A program made the translations under genes and the position numbers. From assembly GCF_000744775.1 (NCBI RefSeq), contig NZ_JQMP01000003.1:992001-1056000 (forward strand): a stretch of DNA of 64,000 nt, in the 5' to 3' direction. Below the pieces are notes generated by a model. That model searched no databases. It was not told the DNA's origin and worked only from the letters and a program-made list of their open reading frames with translations. This DNA comes from Thermorudis peleae (GTDB lineage Bacteria > Chloroflexota > Chloroflexia > Thermomicrobiales > Thermomicrobiaceae). Positions 1 to 9,122 of this stretch are shown one piece after another (the first letter of the stretch is position 1; each line of letters opens with the position of its first letter).

Positions 1-854
1 GGCCACACGCGCTGGAGCATCGTCCATTGTCCTGGATCGGTGCGGATCATACTCTCCAGGACCCGGGCGATTTGGTGCATCGCGTTTGTCAAATCGATGT
101 CTGGATTGCCAGTCCGCGTGAGGATGATCTCCGGCAAGATGTAGACCACTGACTTCCTTGTCCCGCGGCGTACGGTGAACGCTGGAACCAGAGCTGCGCC
201 AGTGCGCAGCGCAAGCACCGCGGGTCCAACCGGCAATGGCGCGGGCGCGTCGAAAAACGGGACAAGTTTGGCATGTCCGGTAACGTCCCGGTCACCGGTC
301 ACCAACAGGATGCCGTTCTGCCGCAACAATCGAAGAATCGGCAAAACTGATGATGCGCCGGGGGGAAGGACGGTGATCCCCAAGGCGGAACGGAGGGTTG
401 TGAGATAGCGGAAAAGTGCCGGAGGGTGCACTTGTTCGGCAATGATTGCGCCCTGATAGCCGAGCATGGCCGGGTACTGGGCAACGACGTTGAAGTTTCC
501 AATATGTGCCGAAAGCACAATAATGCCTTTCCCACGGGCACAGGCGCGCTCGAGATGCTCTTGACCGTGTAATTCGATGAGGGTAGGAAGGCGTGTGCGA
601 TCAAGAAGGCGAAGGCGTTGCAGGTCATAGTAGTTCATTGTGGCGGAAATAAAAACGCGGGCGGCTTGGTACTCGCGCCAGAACCAGGAACGCTCTGGCG
701 CGACGTGGCGTAGATTGTCAAGCACTGCGCGTCTCGTCCGGAATTTAACACAGAAGAGGACAACGCCGATTGCACGGCAGATCCAATACGCAAGTGGTGT
801 TGGCACAATTGGCGTCAGGATTGCTCCAATGCGCATGCCGATGAGCAATCCCAT
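1..854 (-). CDS. LpxL/HtrB-family lysophospholipid acyltransferase, partial (3' end outside window)
   Basis: The first 284 residues are visible and the gene runs off the left edge. The fold is that of the LpxL/PatA family: an N-terminal hydrophobic segment (residues 5-38), a His motif S-A-H-I-G-N-F-N near residue 117, a G-D-R-D motif near residue 190, and the family's LPVGPA and PGQW elements. These enzymes transfer acyl chains to glycolipids at the membrane. The family dyad H-x4-D/E is here H-x4-N, so the usual acid is an Asn. The gene starts 8 bases after another acyltransferase-like gene and lies downstream of an inositol-phosphate synthase. A role in acylating an inositol lipid or mannoside, as PatA does in mycobacteria, is therefore inferred. 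Confidence 0.8.
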   Translation of the reverse strand, partial: MGLLIGMRIGAILTPIVPTPLAYWICRAIGVVLFCVKFRTRRAVLDNLRHVAPERSWFWREYQAARVFISATMNYYDLQRLRLLDRTRLPTLIELHGQEHLERACARGKGIIVLSAHIGNFNVVAQYPAMLGYQGAIIAEQVHPPALFRYLTTLRSALGITVLPPGASSVLPILRLLRQNGILLVTGDRDVTGHAKLVPFFDAPAPLPVGPAVLALRTGAALVPAFTVRRGTRKSVVYILPEIILTRTGNPDIDLTNAMHQIARVLESMIRTDPGQWTMLQRVW

Positions 855-862
855 ATGCTGCC

Positions 863-1564
863 TTACCCTTCATCTCGGAATTCAGGCAATACCACTTCAG
901 CTGGAGCTGGCCAAAGCGCTCGTTCGGGATACCACTGAGGCCAAAAGTTACGAAGCACCTCTTCGATGCTCTGGCCAAGCATTGTGAGTCGTTCAGTCGG
1001 TTGTTCCGGAAGTGGACAGAGGTGGAGCAACACGCTCTGCCATCCGGGGCGGAAAGCTGCTGTAGCGAACCATACCGGCACAGCATTGTCAAGCAATGCT
1101 TCAGGAAGGGCGAGACGCGTCGGAGCGCGAAAGAGAAGGAAGGGCCGGTCACGAGCTGGCCCAACCATCGGCAAGCGCTCGAGGACCCAGACCGTTGGCT
1201 TGCTCTGGTAGGTATGGAGCGCAATCAGGCGAGGGAGAAGCTGCCATGCTCCCAGGGTGAGCGTAAGGAGATGTATTGAATGGGGAGCTGTCGACTGGAG
1301 GAGCTGAAGCGCATGCTCATGGTGTGGCACGACATACGGGATTACGGCTTCATCCGAGCGGGAAGCCAGTTGCTGCGTTGCCCGCTGCACGCGTCTGTGT
1401 GTCGTCTGGAGCGTGCGCACCGCAGCGTGGATTTCGGGTGACGTTGATGGCTCATGCAGGACGTAGGAGAGATTGAGGGCAAGAGCCTGCTTGATGGGAT
1501 CGAGAACGGAAAGCGTGCGCCGCTGACAGGTGCTGAAGCATGGCAAGAGTCTGCTCCAGCTCAT
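863..1564 (-). CDS. Degenerate LpxL-like acyltransferase homologue (233 aa)
   Basis: The 233 residues follow the layout of the LpxL/PatA acyltransferases next door. There is an N-terminal K-Q-A-L-A-L-N-L segment, a strand ending T-L-T-L-G-A-W-Q (about residues 100-107) where active enzymes carry H-x-G-N-W-E, a central L-x-L-P-E-A-L-L segment, and a late N-F-W-P-Q-W-Y-P-E segment. The catalytic His and acid are replaced, so catalysis is doubtful. It sits 21 bases downstream of the inositol-phosphate synthase and 8 bases upstream of the better conserved acyltransferase, on the same strand. It may be a partner subunit of that enzyme, or a decaying duplicate kept in frame. The fold assignment is by eye and moderately sure. 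Confidence 0.6.
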   Translation of the reverse strand: MSWSRLLPCFSTCQRRTLSVLDPIKQALALNLSYVLHEPSTSPEIHAAVRTLQTTHRRVQRATQQLASRSDEAVIPYVVPHHEHALQLLQSTAPHSIHLLTLTLGAWQLLPRLIALHTYQSKPTVWVLERLPMVGPARDRPFLLFRAPTRLALPEALLDNAVPVWFATAAFRPGWQSVLLHLCPLPEQPTERLTMLGQSIEEVLRNFWPQWYPERALWPAPAEVVLPEFRDEG

Positions 1565-1585
1565 CGCTGCCAGCGGCGCAATGCC

Positions 1586-2773
1586 TTAGCTTTCCGCGAG
1601 CAACCGCCGTGCTCGCTGTGCTGTCGTCTCGCGGATGAATGCCTCGACCATCTCACGTGCCTCTTCATCGCGGTACTGGACTGGTGGGGACTTCATGAAA
1701 TAGGCACTTGGTCCGATCAGTGGCCCAGCAATACCAGCATCCAGCGCGAGCTTCGCACAGCGGATTGCGTCAATGACCACGCCGGCTGAGTTGGGAGAAT
1801 CCCAAACCTCGAGTTTCAACTCAATGTTCAGCGGCACTTCGCCAAAGGTTGTCCCTTCGATTCGGATGTGGCACCACTTCCGGTCTTGGAGCCAGGGCAC
1901 GTAGTCACTTGGGCCGACATGGATGTTTTCTTCTGACAATGGCTGATCGAGGATGCTCTGGACGGCTTGCGTCTTCGAAATCTTCTTTGACTCAAGCCGT
2001 TCGCGTTCAAGCATGTTGAGGAAGTCGGTATTGCCACCGAAGTTGAGCTGATAGGTCCGATCAATGCGCACGCCTCGATCGGCAAGCAAGCGCGCCAGGA
2101 CGCGGTGCGTAATCGTCGCCCCGACTTGGCTCTTCACATCGTCGCCAATAATCGGGAGTCCGCGTTCGCGGAAGCGATTTTGCCAGTACTCTTCACGAGC
2201 GATAAAGACCGGAATGCAGTTCACAAACGCGCAGCCGGCATCGAGTACCTGCTCAACATACCACTTGGTCGCCATTTCACTGCCGACTGGCAAGAAGTTG
2301 ACGACAACATCAGTCTTGGTTTCCTTGAGGATGCCGACAATATCTGCTGTTGGCCCAGGTGCCTTCTGAATTACCTGGGAGAGATATTTGCCGAGGCCGT
2401 CGTGTGTCATCCCGCGATAGACTGGAGCATTGAGCGGCGGAACGTCGGTGAATTTGTAGGTGTTATTCGGAGGAGCAAAGATTGCCTCGGACAGATCCTT
2501 GCCGACTTTGTTGACGTCGATATCGAAGCCAGCGGTAAACTCGATATCACCCACGTGATAGCCGCCGAGGTCAACATGCATAAGGCCCGGAACAAATTGG
2601 GTTGGGTCAGCATTGCGGTAAAAGTGCACCCCTTGGACAAGTGCTGATGCGCAGTTGCCAACGCCGATGATCGCGACGCGAATTTTCTTCTCGCTCACTG
2701 TTGCCCGTTGTCCTCTCAGTGTGGTTGCTGCCCCCATCATTCGCGCAACACGATGCGGATTGTACGGCGTCAT
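1586..2773 (-). CDS. ino1: Inositol-3-phosphate synthase (actinobacterial type)
   Basis: Converts glucose-6-phosphate to 1D-myo-inositol 3-phosphate using NAD, in the cytoplasm. It is the first committed step of inositol-lipid synthesis. The Rossmann start [11 protein letters not shown], the [10 protein letters not shown] segment, [11 protein letters not shown], the block [15 protein letters not shown] and [12 protein letters not shown] all match the mycobacterial-type enzyme. The reading frame opens with ATG at 2773 but has no clear ribosome site there. A GTG at 2698, 10 residues before the Rossmann strand, gives 370 residues, close to the usual length, and may be the true start. It follows the GT9 gene by 24 bases in the same operon. 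Confidence 0.93.
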   Translation of the reverse strand: MTPYNPHRVARMMGAATTLRGQRATVSEKKIRVAIIGVGNCASALVQGVHFYRNADPTQFVPGLMHVDLGGYHVGDIEFTAGFDIDVNKVGKDLSEAIFAPPNNTYKFTDVPPLNAPVYRGMTHDGLGKYLSQVIQKAPGPTADIVGILKETKTDVVVNFLPVGSEMATKWYVEQVLDAGCAFVNCIPVFIAREEYWQNRFRERGLPIIGDDVKSQVGATITHRVLARLLADRGVRIDRTYQLNFGGNTDFLNMLERERLESKKISKTQAVQSILDQPLSEENIHVGPSDYVPWLQDRKWCHIRIEGTTFGEVPLNIELKLEVWDSPNSAGVVIDAIRCAKLALDAGIAGPLIGPSAYFMKSPPVQYRDEEAREMVEAFIRETTAQRARRLLAES

Positions 2774-2797
2774 TGCTGCAACGTCAATGTGCTGAAC

Positions 2798-3919
2798 CTA
2801 CTTTTGTATCCTTGCAAGGAGAGCAAACGCGTACCGCAAGACGAGTGCTGGTGACAATCCAGACAAGCACCATCGGGTATGACAGCCCTGTGGTCGACCA
2901 AGACGGTAGCCAACGTAGAAGCAGGGTGAGCATGGGAGTCCGAGTGTGAGTGCGACGCTTGTGCAGCCTGGCGGCAGCGGTTCTCCAGCGCGGAGAATGC
3001 GTGCGTGGAATGGTGCCCACGCGTGTACGTTAGAGGGCCCGAAGAGCGCGAGCACCGGTGTCCCAACCGCGTTCGCAAGATGGAGTACGCCGTTGTCCGC
3101 CCCGATCACCAGGTGAGCTTGTTGCAGCACTGCTGCAAGGACTGGGAGGGTAGTCTGCCCGATGAGGTCGCGCACGCCTGGTAGGTGGCGGAGTGGCTGC
3201 AACGATGGGCCATCAGCGGCCGTCCCAGTCAGGATTACTGTGCATCCGCCGTCGAGCAGCCCATGGATGAACGTGCGAACATGAGCAAGCGGCCAGGCGC
3301 GTCCGGGGCCATACGGGCCAACACGTGCATGGACGACAACCCTGGGACCATGTGATCCCCGAAGGAGGTTCCTCGCTTCAACCTTGGCGCTGTGTGGGAG
3401 CTGAAGTTGTGGGGCAGATGCCTGTGCAGTTGCGCCGAGAGTTTGTACGACCTCGAGGCCGTATTGCCATTCTGGTTTTGCGCCGAAACCAAGATCGGGA
3501 ATCCGATGGGTGAGAAACGTTCCGGTGCCGTTGTCTAATCCTGCGCGGACTGGCGCGCCAGTTGCGGTCAGTAGCATGCGATGCTTCCAACGGCCAAACG
3601 GAGTTGTCAGATGATGCAGGAGGGCGACGGCATCATAGCGTTTCTGGCGCAGGCGTTGTGCGAGACGCAGCAGAGGCAGCCAGTTTTGCGGAGCGAGGAG
3701 TTCTCGGGCCTGATCGAATTGCGCTTTGTCGAAGCTGTAGACCGTATTGATGACCGGACTGAGGTGAAAGACTGCTGCGCCTTGCGGCGTGCTCATCACG
3801 TCGATGGTGGCCGTTGGATAGGCCGACCGCAGGGCCTGTAGTGCTGGTAAGGCAAGAACGGCATCCCCAATATCGGCGAGCTTCACAACCAGTATTCGCT
3901 GAAATCGCTCAAATGGCAT
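2798..3919 (-). CDS. Glycosyltransferase family 9 (heptosyltransferase-like)
   Basis: A 373-residue GT9 protein. The N-terminal domain starts R-I-L-V-V-K-L-A-D-I-G-D-A-V-L-A-L-P-A-L, the family's nucleotide-sugar fold signature. The C-terminal domain has G-A-D-N-G-V-L-H-L-A-N-A-V-G-T-P-V-L-A-L-F-G-P-S, where GT9 enzymes bind the donor. GT9 enzymes add heptose or related sugars to lipid-linked acceptors at the inner face of the membrane. The start at 3919 has GGAAGGG upstream and lies 4 bases after the stop of the preceding GT4 gene. One of three GT9 genes in this cluster; the sugar and acceptor cannot be read from the sequence. Confidence 0.88.
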   Translation of the reverse strand: MPFERFQRILVVKLADIGDAVLALPALQALRSAYPTATIDVMSTPQGAAVFHLSPVINTVYSFDKAQFDQARELLAPQNWLPLLRLAQRLRQKRYDAVALLHHLTTPFGRWKHRMLLTATGAPVRAGLDNGTGTFLTHRIPDLGFGAKPEWQYGLEVVQTLGATAQASAPQLQLPHSAKVEARNLLRGSHGPRVVVHARVGPYGPGRAWPLAHVRTFIHGLLDGGCTVILTGTAADGPSLQPLRHLPGVRDLIGQTTLPVLAAVLQQAHLVIGADNGVLHLANAVGTPVLALFGPSNVHAWAPFHARILRAGEPLPPGCTSVALTLGLPCSPCFYVGYRLGRPQGCHTRWCLSGLSPALVLRYAFALLARIQK

Positions 3920-3923
3920 CGGG

Positions 3924-5042
3924 CTACCCTTCCTGGGCGGCCGCTTCGAGCACCGCGAGTGTTGCCCTCGCTGCTGCTTCCCAAGTAAAGCGTTTGACGT
4001 GCTTCAAGCCAGCGGCGATCAGTGCTGGACGACGCTCGGGGCAGAGTGCATCCTGAATGCCTTGTGCGAGGGCTTGTGGATTGAGGGCGTCGACGAGGAT
4101 TGCCGGGCCAGCGATCTCGGGCAGAGCTCCACGGTGTGAGGCGACGACCGGCGTGCCACATGCCATCGCTTCAAGGACGGGCAAGCCAAATCCCTCGTAC
4201 TGTGAGGACATGACGAAGACGAGCGCGGCGCTATAGAGCCCGGGGAGGTCTTCTTCAGGAACATACCCCAGGAACCGAATGCGCTCACGATCCGGATGAT
4301 GCGCAAGAGCTTCGAAGATCGGGTCAGCTAGCCAGCCGCGCTTGCCCGCGAGAACCAAGGTGAGATCTGAATGGGTGTCGGCAAGCAAGCGAAAGGCTTC
4401 GAGCAACCCGCGGATGTTTTTGCGCGGCTGAATTGTGCCGACGTAGAGCACGAACGGTCGGGATAGGCCGTATTTCGCGCGAACACGGTCTTGCTCGGCA
4501 GGTGATTGGGGCACGAAATGGGGATCGATGCCGTGTGGGATAACGGAGAGCTTCTCCGGTGGCACTCGGTAGATGGTCATGAGGTCACGTGCGGTTGTCT
4601 GGGAGATCGCGATGATCCTCGCCGCTCGCCATATGCTCCACCGTGTTCCTAGTTCAAGGTACAGGCGCTGTCGCCATGGGTGTGCTGCCGGCTCATAGTG
4701 AAAGCCGAGGTCGTGGATGGTCACGACACCCTTGCCCCGTAACGGGAGTGGCAGGACATGCGCTGGAACAAAGAGCACATCGAGTGGAAAGCGCCAGGAC
4801 TCGATCGCTAAGCGAAGATGGGTCCAAAGACGGGGAAATGGAATAGGCCGAAGATGCGCATGGGGTGGGATGGGGAAGGGAAGCGTTTTCGCCTGATTCG
4901 TAAAGAGGGTGAAATGGTGTGGGGCAGGGAGAGCCAGTAACGCCTCAGTGATGCGTCGGGCATAGCGTTCCGTTCCGGTTTCGTATCCGACGCCGATACG
5001 GCTTGCATCAATGCCAATGTGCAAACTACGCGGGCTTGGCAT
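3924..5042 (-). CDS. Glycosyltransferase family 4 (GT-B)
   Basis: A 372-residue GT4 enzyme. The first domain contains G-T-E-R-Y-A-R-R and V-T-I-H-D-L-G-F-H-Y. The second opens with F-V-L-Y-V-G-T-I-Q-P-R-K-N and carries the donor-binding block S-x-Y-E-G-F-G-L-P-V-L-E-A-M-A-C-G-T-P-V-V-A-S. ATG at 5042 was chosen because the conserved first strand S-L-H-I-G-I-D-A-S-R begins five residues later. The GTG at 5075 is less likely. The start overlaps the end of the upstream GT9 gene by 17 bases, so translation is probably coupled. Retaining transfer from an activated sugar to a lipid or glycan acceptor is known for the family; the specific sugar is unknown. Confidence 0.88.
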   Translation of the reverse strand: MPSPRSLHIGIDASRIGVGYETGTERYARRITEALLALPAPHHFTLFTNQAKTLPFPIPPHAHLRPIPFPRLWTHLRLAIESWRFPLDVLFVPAHVLPLPLRGKGVVTIHDLGFHYEPAAHPWRQRLYLELGTRWSIWRAARIIAISQTTARDLMTIYRVPPEKLSVIPHGIDPHFVPQSPAEQDRVRAKYGLSRPFVLYVGTIQPRKNIRGLLEAFRLLADTHSDLTLVLAGKRGWLADPIFEALAHHPDRERIRFLGYVPEEDLPGLYSAALVFVMSSQYEGFGLPVLEAMACGTPVVASHRGALPEIAGPAILVDALNPQALAQGIQDALCPERRPALIAAGLKHVKRFTWEAAARATLAVLEAAAQEG

Positions 5043-6183
5043 GGTCAAGAACATCAAAGCAAACCTCAGCGACACGCGAAACCGAAAGTGCAGTGAGACA
5101 CCCAGCTGTTCTGCGACCGGGGCTCAGGTTCTCACAATGTCGGCACTGCCACCCAGCATGAACCACACGGTGCACCTGTGAATCTCCCCAGGGACCAAAC
5201 GATGCGGCGTTGCTTGGCCCGAAAAGATGCACGGTGGGAGTCCCAACTGCCACAGCGATGTGCAGTGGGCCAGTATCAGGACCAACCACGAGCGCAGCCT
5301 GCCGCAAAACCTCAGCGAGAACTGGCACTGTCGTCTTGCCAGCGCACGCAATGGTATCTGGACCAGCGATCCTCGCAACCATCTCAACAAGCGATTGCTC
5401 TGCCCGTGTGCCAGTGATGAGGACAGTATAGCCGGCCTGGTTAAGCAGCCGGGCCAACGTGGCCCAGCGCAGCGCTGGCCAGTATTTTACTGGAACCCCG
5501 GCTCCAGGATGGAGTACGATGAACGGTCGATTGATGCCCAGCGCACGAAGCAATGCCTGTGCCGCAGTGCTTGCGTCTGTTGGGCCAAACCAGGCTAATG
5601 GCATGGTCGTTGGAGTGGCTGACACGGGTGGCGAAGCGACGCCAAGGATTTCGGCGGTCGCGGTAAGTAATGCGACGTTGCGTTGGACCCAGTGTTGACC
5701 AGTGAGCTGGATGGGGTGGGTGAGAAAAGGGCGGATGAGGGGATGGTCGGCTCCGATACGAATGGGAATGCCAGCCTGCTGAGTGAGCCATGCCCCCCAC
5801 CAGTGATCATCACGGAGCAGAACGGCTGCTACTGGACGAAGATGGCGCAATTGTCGGGCGTAGTGGAGGAGCATGGTATATGCCGAAACCCGATGATGCC
5901 GCTGCCGCGTAAATCCGGGGAAGGGGATTTCCAGCACCGTATCAACAGCTGGATGATAGGCAACGACATCGTGGCTCCACGGGCCAATGGCGAGCGCAAG
6001 GCGATAGCCAGGGACGTGTTCATGCCACCATTGGAGGCCAGGGGTCACGAAGAGGACGTCACCAAGATGATCTGGGCGTACGACGAGGACAATTGGCTCT
6101 GGAGAAGCAATTGGCTGGACCACTGACGTCAGAATACGCCCGAGAACAGCATTCATCCCGCGACGGAGGCCACGTGGAATCAT
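5026..6183 (-). CDS. Glycosyltransferase family 9
   Basis: A 385-residue GT9 protein. N-terminal strand I-V-L-V-V-R-P-D-H-L-G-D-V-L-F-V-T-P-G-L; C-terminal donor site G-P-D-T-G-P-L-H-I-A-V-A-V-G-T-P-T-V-H-L-F-G-P-S. ATG at 6183 was chosen because it overlaps the stop of the upstream GT9 gene as ATGA, the coupling seen repeatedly in this cluster; longer starts would run deep into that gene. About 45 residues precede the first conserved strand. Probably extends a cell-surface glycolipid together with its neighbours. Confidence 0.87.
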   Translation of the reverse strand: MIPRGLRRGMNAVLGRILTSVVQPIASPEPIVLVVRPDHLGDVLFVTPGLQWWHEHVPGYRLALAIGPWSHDVVAYHPAVDTVLEIPFPGFTRQRHHRVSAYTMLLHYARQLRHLRPVAAVLLRDDHWWGAWLTQQAGIPIRIGADHPLIRPFLTHPIQLTGQHWVQRNVALLTATAEILGVASPPVSATPTTMPLAWFGPTDASTAAQALLRALGINRPFIVLHPGAGVPVKYWPALRWATLARLLNQAGYTVLITGTRAEQSLVEMVARIAGPDTIACAGKTTVPVLAEVLRQAALVVGPDTGPLHIAVAVGTPTVHLFGPSNAASFGPWGDSQVHRVVHAGWQCRHCENLSPGRRTAGCLTALSVSRVAEVCFDVLDHAKPA

Positions 6184-7250
6184 GCCGGGACCGTCCGCGT
6201 TCGGGTGTTGAGGAGTGTCATGCAGGCTTCGAAGACCGCCTCGACTGAAACACGTCGGATGTCGAGTGCGGCGCAATAGCTCTGCTGCCGTCGCAAGTCG
6301 TGATCATGCCAGTAGGATTCTGCGCCGGGCGGAGCGCAGACAAGGCTGTGCGGGCCGAGGGGGCGATAGCGGCGTGGGTCGGTGGGACCAAAAATGGTCA
6401 CCGTCGGTGTGCCAACTGCCGCTGCAAGGTGGCTGATACCGCTATCGTTGCCGATGAAGAGATCAGCCTGTGAGCACAGCGCGGCAATCTCGGCTAGGCT
6501 GAGTTGAGTGCTCACGTCACGAATGGGGAAGGAACTCCGTGCGCGAATGGCCGCTACCGCCTCACGATCTGTCTCGCTGCCGATGAGGCAAAGATCGAGT
6601 GTAGGGAAACGTGCATGGAGCTTTGCAAGGAGCGCAACAAATGCTTCGGGCGGCCAGCGCTTCTCAAGCAAACGAGCCCCTGGATTCATTCCACCGCCGG
6701 GATGGACAATGATCAAGGGTGATCCGAAAGGGCCAAGCCGATGCTGAAGGGCAGTGACGAGCGTTGGGTTTGGAATGTATTCAGGTGCATCTCCTTGATC
6801 AGAGATGCCGAGCGCGCTGAGCACGCGAAGGTACAGGCGTGTTTCATGCTCAACCGGGAGTGGCCGAACACCCACAGTCAAACCAAGGCCACGCCATCCA
6901 CTTGCGATGCCGACACGCACAGGGATGTTGCTCAAATGAAGCAGAACGTTTACGAGAGGAGAGCGATCGAGCCCAATGCCAATGTCATAGTGACGACGGC
7001 GAAGCACATGCGCTGTTCGTAGTAGTGGGAGCAGCCGTAGCGGATAGGTGAGTGGAAGCACTGCGTCAAGATGGGGATTGCCTTCAAGTGCTGGAGCTGC
7101 CCAGGGTGAAACGAGAATCTCCAGAACAGCAGTTGGCCAATGCTGTCGTATTGCACGAATGGCTGGGGTTGCCATGAGAACATCCCCAAGACAGCATGGC
7201 TTGATCAGCAGCACCCGTGGTGCGCTTCGTCGATAGCACCTGCCGTTCAC
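6180..7250 (-). CDS. Glycosyltransferase family 9
   Basis: A 356-residue GT9 protein with [19 protein letters not shown] at the start, I-I-V-H-P-G-G-G near residue 170 and [24 protein letters not shown] near residue 270. It has the most typical C-terminal D-S/T-G-x-x-H motif of the three GT9 genes. The GTG start at 7250 overlaps the fabZ stop as GTGA. First glycosyltransferase of the run, linking it transcriptionally to fabZ and purA. Confidence 0.88.
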   Translation of the reverse strand: MNGRCYRRSAPRVLLIKPCCLGDVLMATPAIRAIRQHWPTAVLEILVSPWAAPALEGNPHLDAVLPLTYPLRLLPLLRTAHVLRRRHYDIGIGLDRSPLVNVLLHLSNIPVRVGIASGWRGLGLTVGVRPLPVEHETRLYLRVLSALGISDQGDAPEYIPNPTLVTALQHRLGPFGSPLIIVHPGGGMNPGARLLEKRWPPEAFVALLAKLHARFPTLDLCLIGSETDREAVAAIRARSSFPIRDVSTQLSLAEIAALCSQADLFIGNDSGISHLAAAVGTPTVTIFGPTDPRRYRPLGPHSLVCAPPGAESYWHDHDLRRQQSYCAALDIRRVSVEAVFEACMTLLNTRTRTVPA

Positions 7251-7696
7251 GACGCTTCAGCCGACTGCTCCACATCGACCAGGGCAAACATCAAGGAGCC
7301 CTCAGCGACGAGTTCGCCATCAACTGTCGCTCGCCCCTGTCCAATGCCGATTGAGCGGCGCATCTTTTCGAGTTCAACTTCTAAGCGCAGCGTATCCCCG
7401 GGACGAACCGGTCGCTTAAAGCGCACTCGGTCGATTCCGGCAAAGAATGCCAGCTTACCACGATATTCTGGCATGCCAAGCACGGCGACTGCTCCCACTT
7501 GCGCAAGGGCTTCGATGATCAATACGCCTGGCATAATCGGATTGCCGGGGAAGTGCCCTTGGAAAAACGGCTCGTTGACCGTGACGTTTTTGATTCCGAC
7601 TGCCCGTTTGCCCCATTCGATCTCGACAATGCGGTCAACGAGCAGAAACGGATAGCGGTGGGGAATGATGCGCTGAATCGCTTGAGCATCCAGCAT
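7247..7696 (-). CDS. fabZ: 3-hydroxyacyl-[ACP] dehydratase FabZ
   Basis: Dehydrates 3-hydroxyacyl-ACP to trans-2-enoyl-ACP in fatty-acid elongation. The hot-dog signature is clear: [11 protein letters not shown], then [19 protein letters not shown], containing the catalytic His and Glu. ATG at 7696 gives 149 residues, the normal size; the conserved fold begins ten residues later. It lies 46 bases after purA and is translationally coupled to the first GT9 gene, so acyl-chain and glycolipid synthesis may be co-expressed. Confidence 0.95.
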   Translation of the reverse strand: MLDAQAIQRIIPHRYPFLLVDRIVEIEWGKRAVGIKNVTVNEPFFQGHFPGNPIMPGVLIIEALAQVGAVAVLGMPEYRGKLAFFAGIDRVRFKRPVRPGDTLRLEVELEKMRRSIGIGQGRATVDGELVAEGSLMFALVDVEQSAEAS

Positions 7697-7742
7697 GCGT
7701 GTCCCCTTTACCAATCGTGTGCCGTCTCATTGCCCACCGGCA

Positions 7743-9038
7743 TTATGCCAGCATGGGGGCAGTCCGCCACAGGATCTGCTTGCGCTGGGGGCCGATGCCA
7801 ATCATGGTGATCGGTACGCCGATTAGTGCTTCAAGGCGGGCGATGTAGGCTTGGGCTGCCGCAGGCAACTGCTCGATCGTTGTTGCATCAGCTGTGTCGG
7901 TCTTCCAACCCGGCATCGTCTCATAGATTGGCTCGACACACGCATAGTCTTCGACACGGGCTGGCGGAGCGATCAGTTCTTTCCCATCAAGCTGATAGCC
8001 AACGCAAATCCGAATCTCTTCAAGTGGATCGAGGACATCAAGCTTGGTCAGCGCGATCTCGGTCATGCCATTGAGTCGCGCTGCATATCGTGCGGCAACG
8101 GCGTCGAACCAGCCCGTGCGACGAGGCCGGCCAGTGGTTGTGCCGTATTCATGTCCACGCTCACGAATTAATTGGCCAATCTCGTCGAGCAGTTCTGAAG
8201 GGAATGGCCCCGCACCGACGCGCGTAGTGTACGCCTTGAAGACGCCAATGACGCGGTCAACTTGCGTCGGCCCAACTCCGGCTCCCTGGCATGCACCAGC
8301 GGCCGTCGGCGACGTCGAGGTGACATACGGGTACGTACCGTAGTCGAGGTCGAGCATGCATCCTTGCGCTGCTTCAACGAGGACTCGCTTTCCTGCGTTG
8401 AGGGCATCCTGGACGTATGTCTCGGCCGAAATCACATAGGGGGCAAGCGCTTGCCCCCACTGTTGTGCGAGTTCGAGCATGCCTTCGGGATCAATCGGAG
8501 GGGCACCGTAGAGGTGGCGGAAGAGTGTATTCTTGTCTGCAAGCGCAAGGCCAAGCTTTTCCCGGAGTGATGCAGCATCTCCTGCAACGAGATCAGCAAT
8601 GCGAATACCCCGACGAGCCACTTTGTCGGTAAATGCTGGCCCATTGCCCCGGAGGGTGGTACCAACAGCGGAGGATCCGCGCCGGGCTTCTTCGTACTGA
8701 TCTAAGAGCGGGTGGTAGGGCATGATGACATGCGCGCGATCGCTGATGAAAAAGCGCCCTTGCAGCTGAACACGTCCACGCAGCGTTTCAAGTTCTGCAA
8801 GCAGATCCGGCGGAGAAATGGCGACGCCCGCCCCAATCACGCAAATGCAGTGCGGATGCAAGATACCGGCTGGCACCAGGTGGAATTTGAAAATGCCATC
8901 CTCGGTCGCGACAGTGTGGCCGGCGTTTGCCGAGCCGTTTGGTCGCACGACCATGTCTGCTTGGGCAGCGAGCGTGTCAGTGATCTTGCCTTTGCCTTCG
9001 TCGCCCCATTGCCCACCCAGAATCAGCGTCGCTGGCAT
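7743..9038 (-). CDS. purA: Adenylosuccinate synthetase
   Basis: Joins IMP and aspartate with GTP to form adenylosuccinate, the first step from IMP to AMP. The N-terminal loop L-G-G-Q-W-G-D-E-G-K-G-K and the N-A-G-H-T-V segment are diagnostic. Others are G-T-T-L-R-G-N-G-P-A and T-T-T-G-R-P-R-R-T-G-W. ATG at 9038 lies 8 bases after AAGGAGAG and places the P-loop at residues 6-16; 431 residues is the family size. First gene of the run that continues through fabZ into the glycosyltransferases. Confidence 0.97.
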   Translation of the reverse strand: MPATLILGGQWGDEGKGKITDTLAAQADMVVRPNGSANAGHTVATEDGIFKFHLVPAGILHPHCICVIGAGVAISPPDLLAELETLRGRVQLQGRFFISDRAHVIMPYHPLLDQYEEARRGSSAVGTTLRGNGPAFTDKVARRGIRIADLVAGDAASLREKLGLALADKNTLFRHLYGAPPIDPEGMLELAQQWGQALAPYVISAETYVQDALNAGKRVLVEAAQGCMLDLDYGTYPYVTSTSPTAAGACQGAGVGPTQVDRVIGVFKAYTTRVGAGPFPSELLDEIGQLIRERGHEYGTTTGRPRRTGWFDAVAARYAARLNGMTEIALTKLDVLDPLEEIRICVGYQLDGKELIAPPARVEDYACVEPIYETMPGWKTDTADATTIEQLPAAAQAYIARLEALIGVPITMIGIGPQRKQILWRTAPMLA

Positions 9039-9122
9039 TTCGTGCTCTCCTTGCTCGCTCTTCGGCCACACCGTCGCTAGACCAACGCTTGACTATACCA
9101 CGTTGACTGTCTGCCGCAGAGG

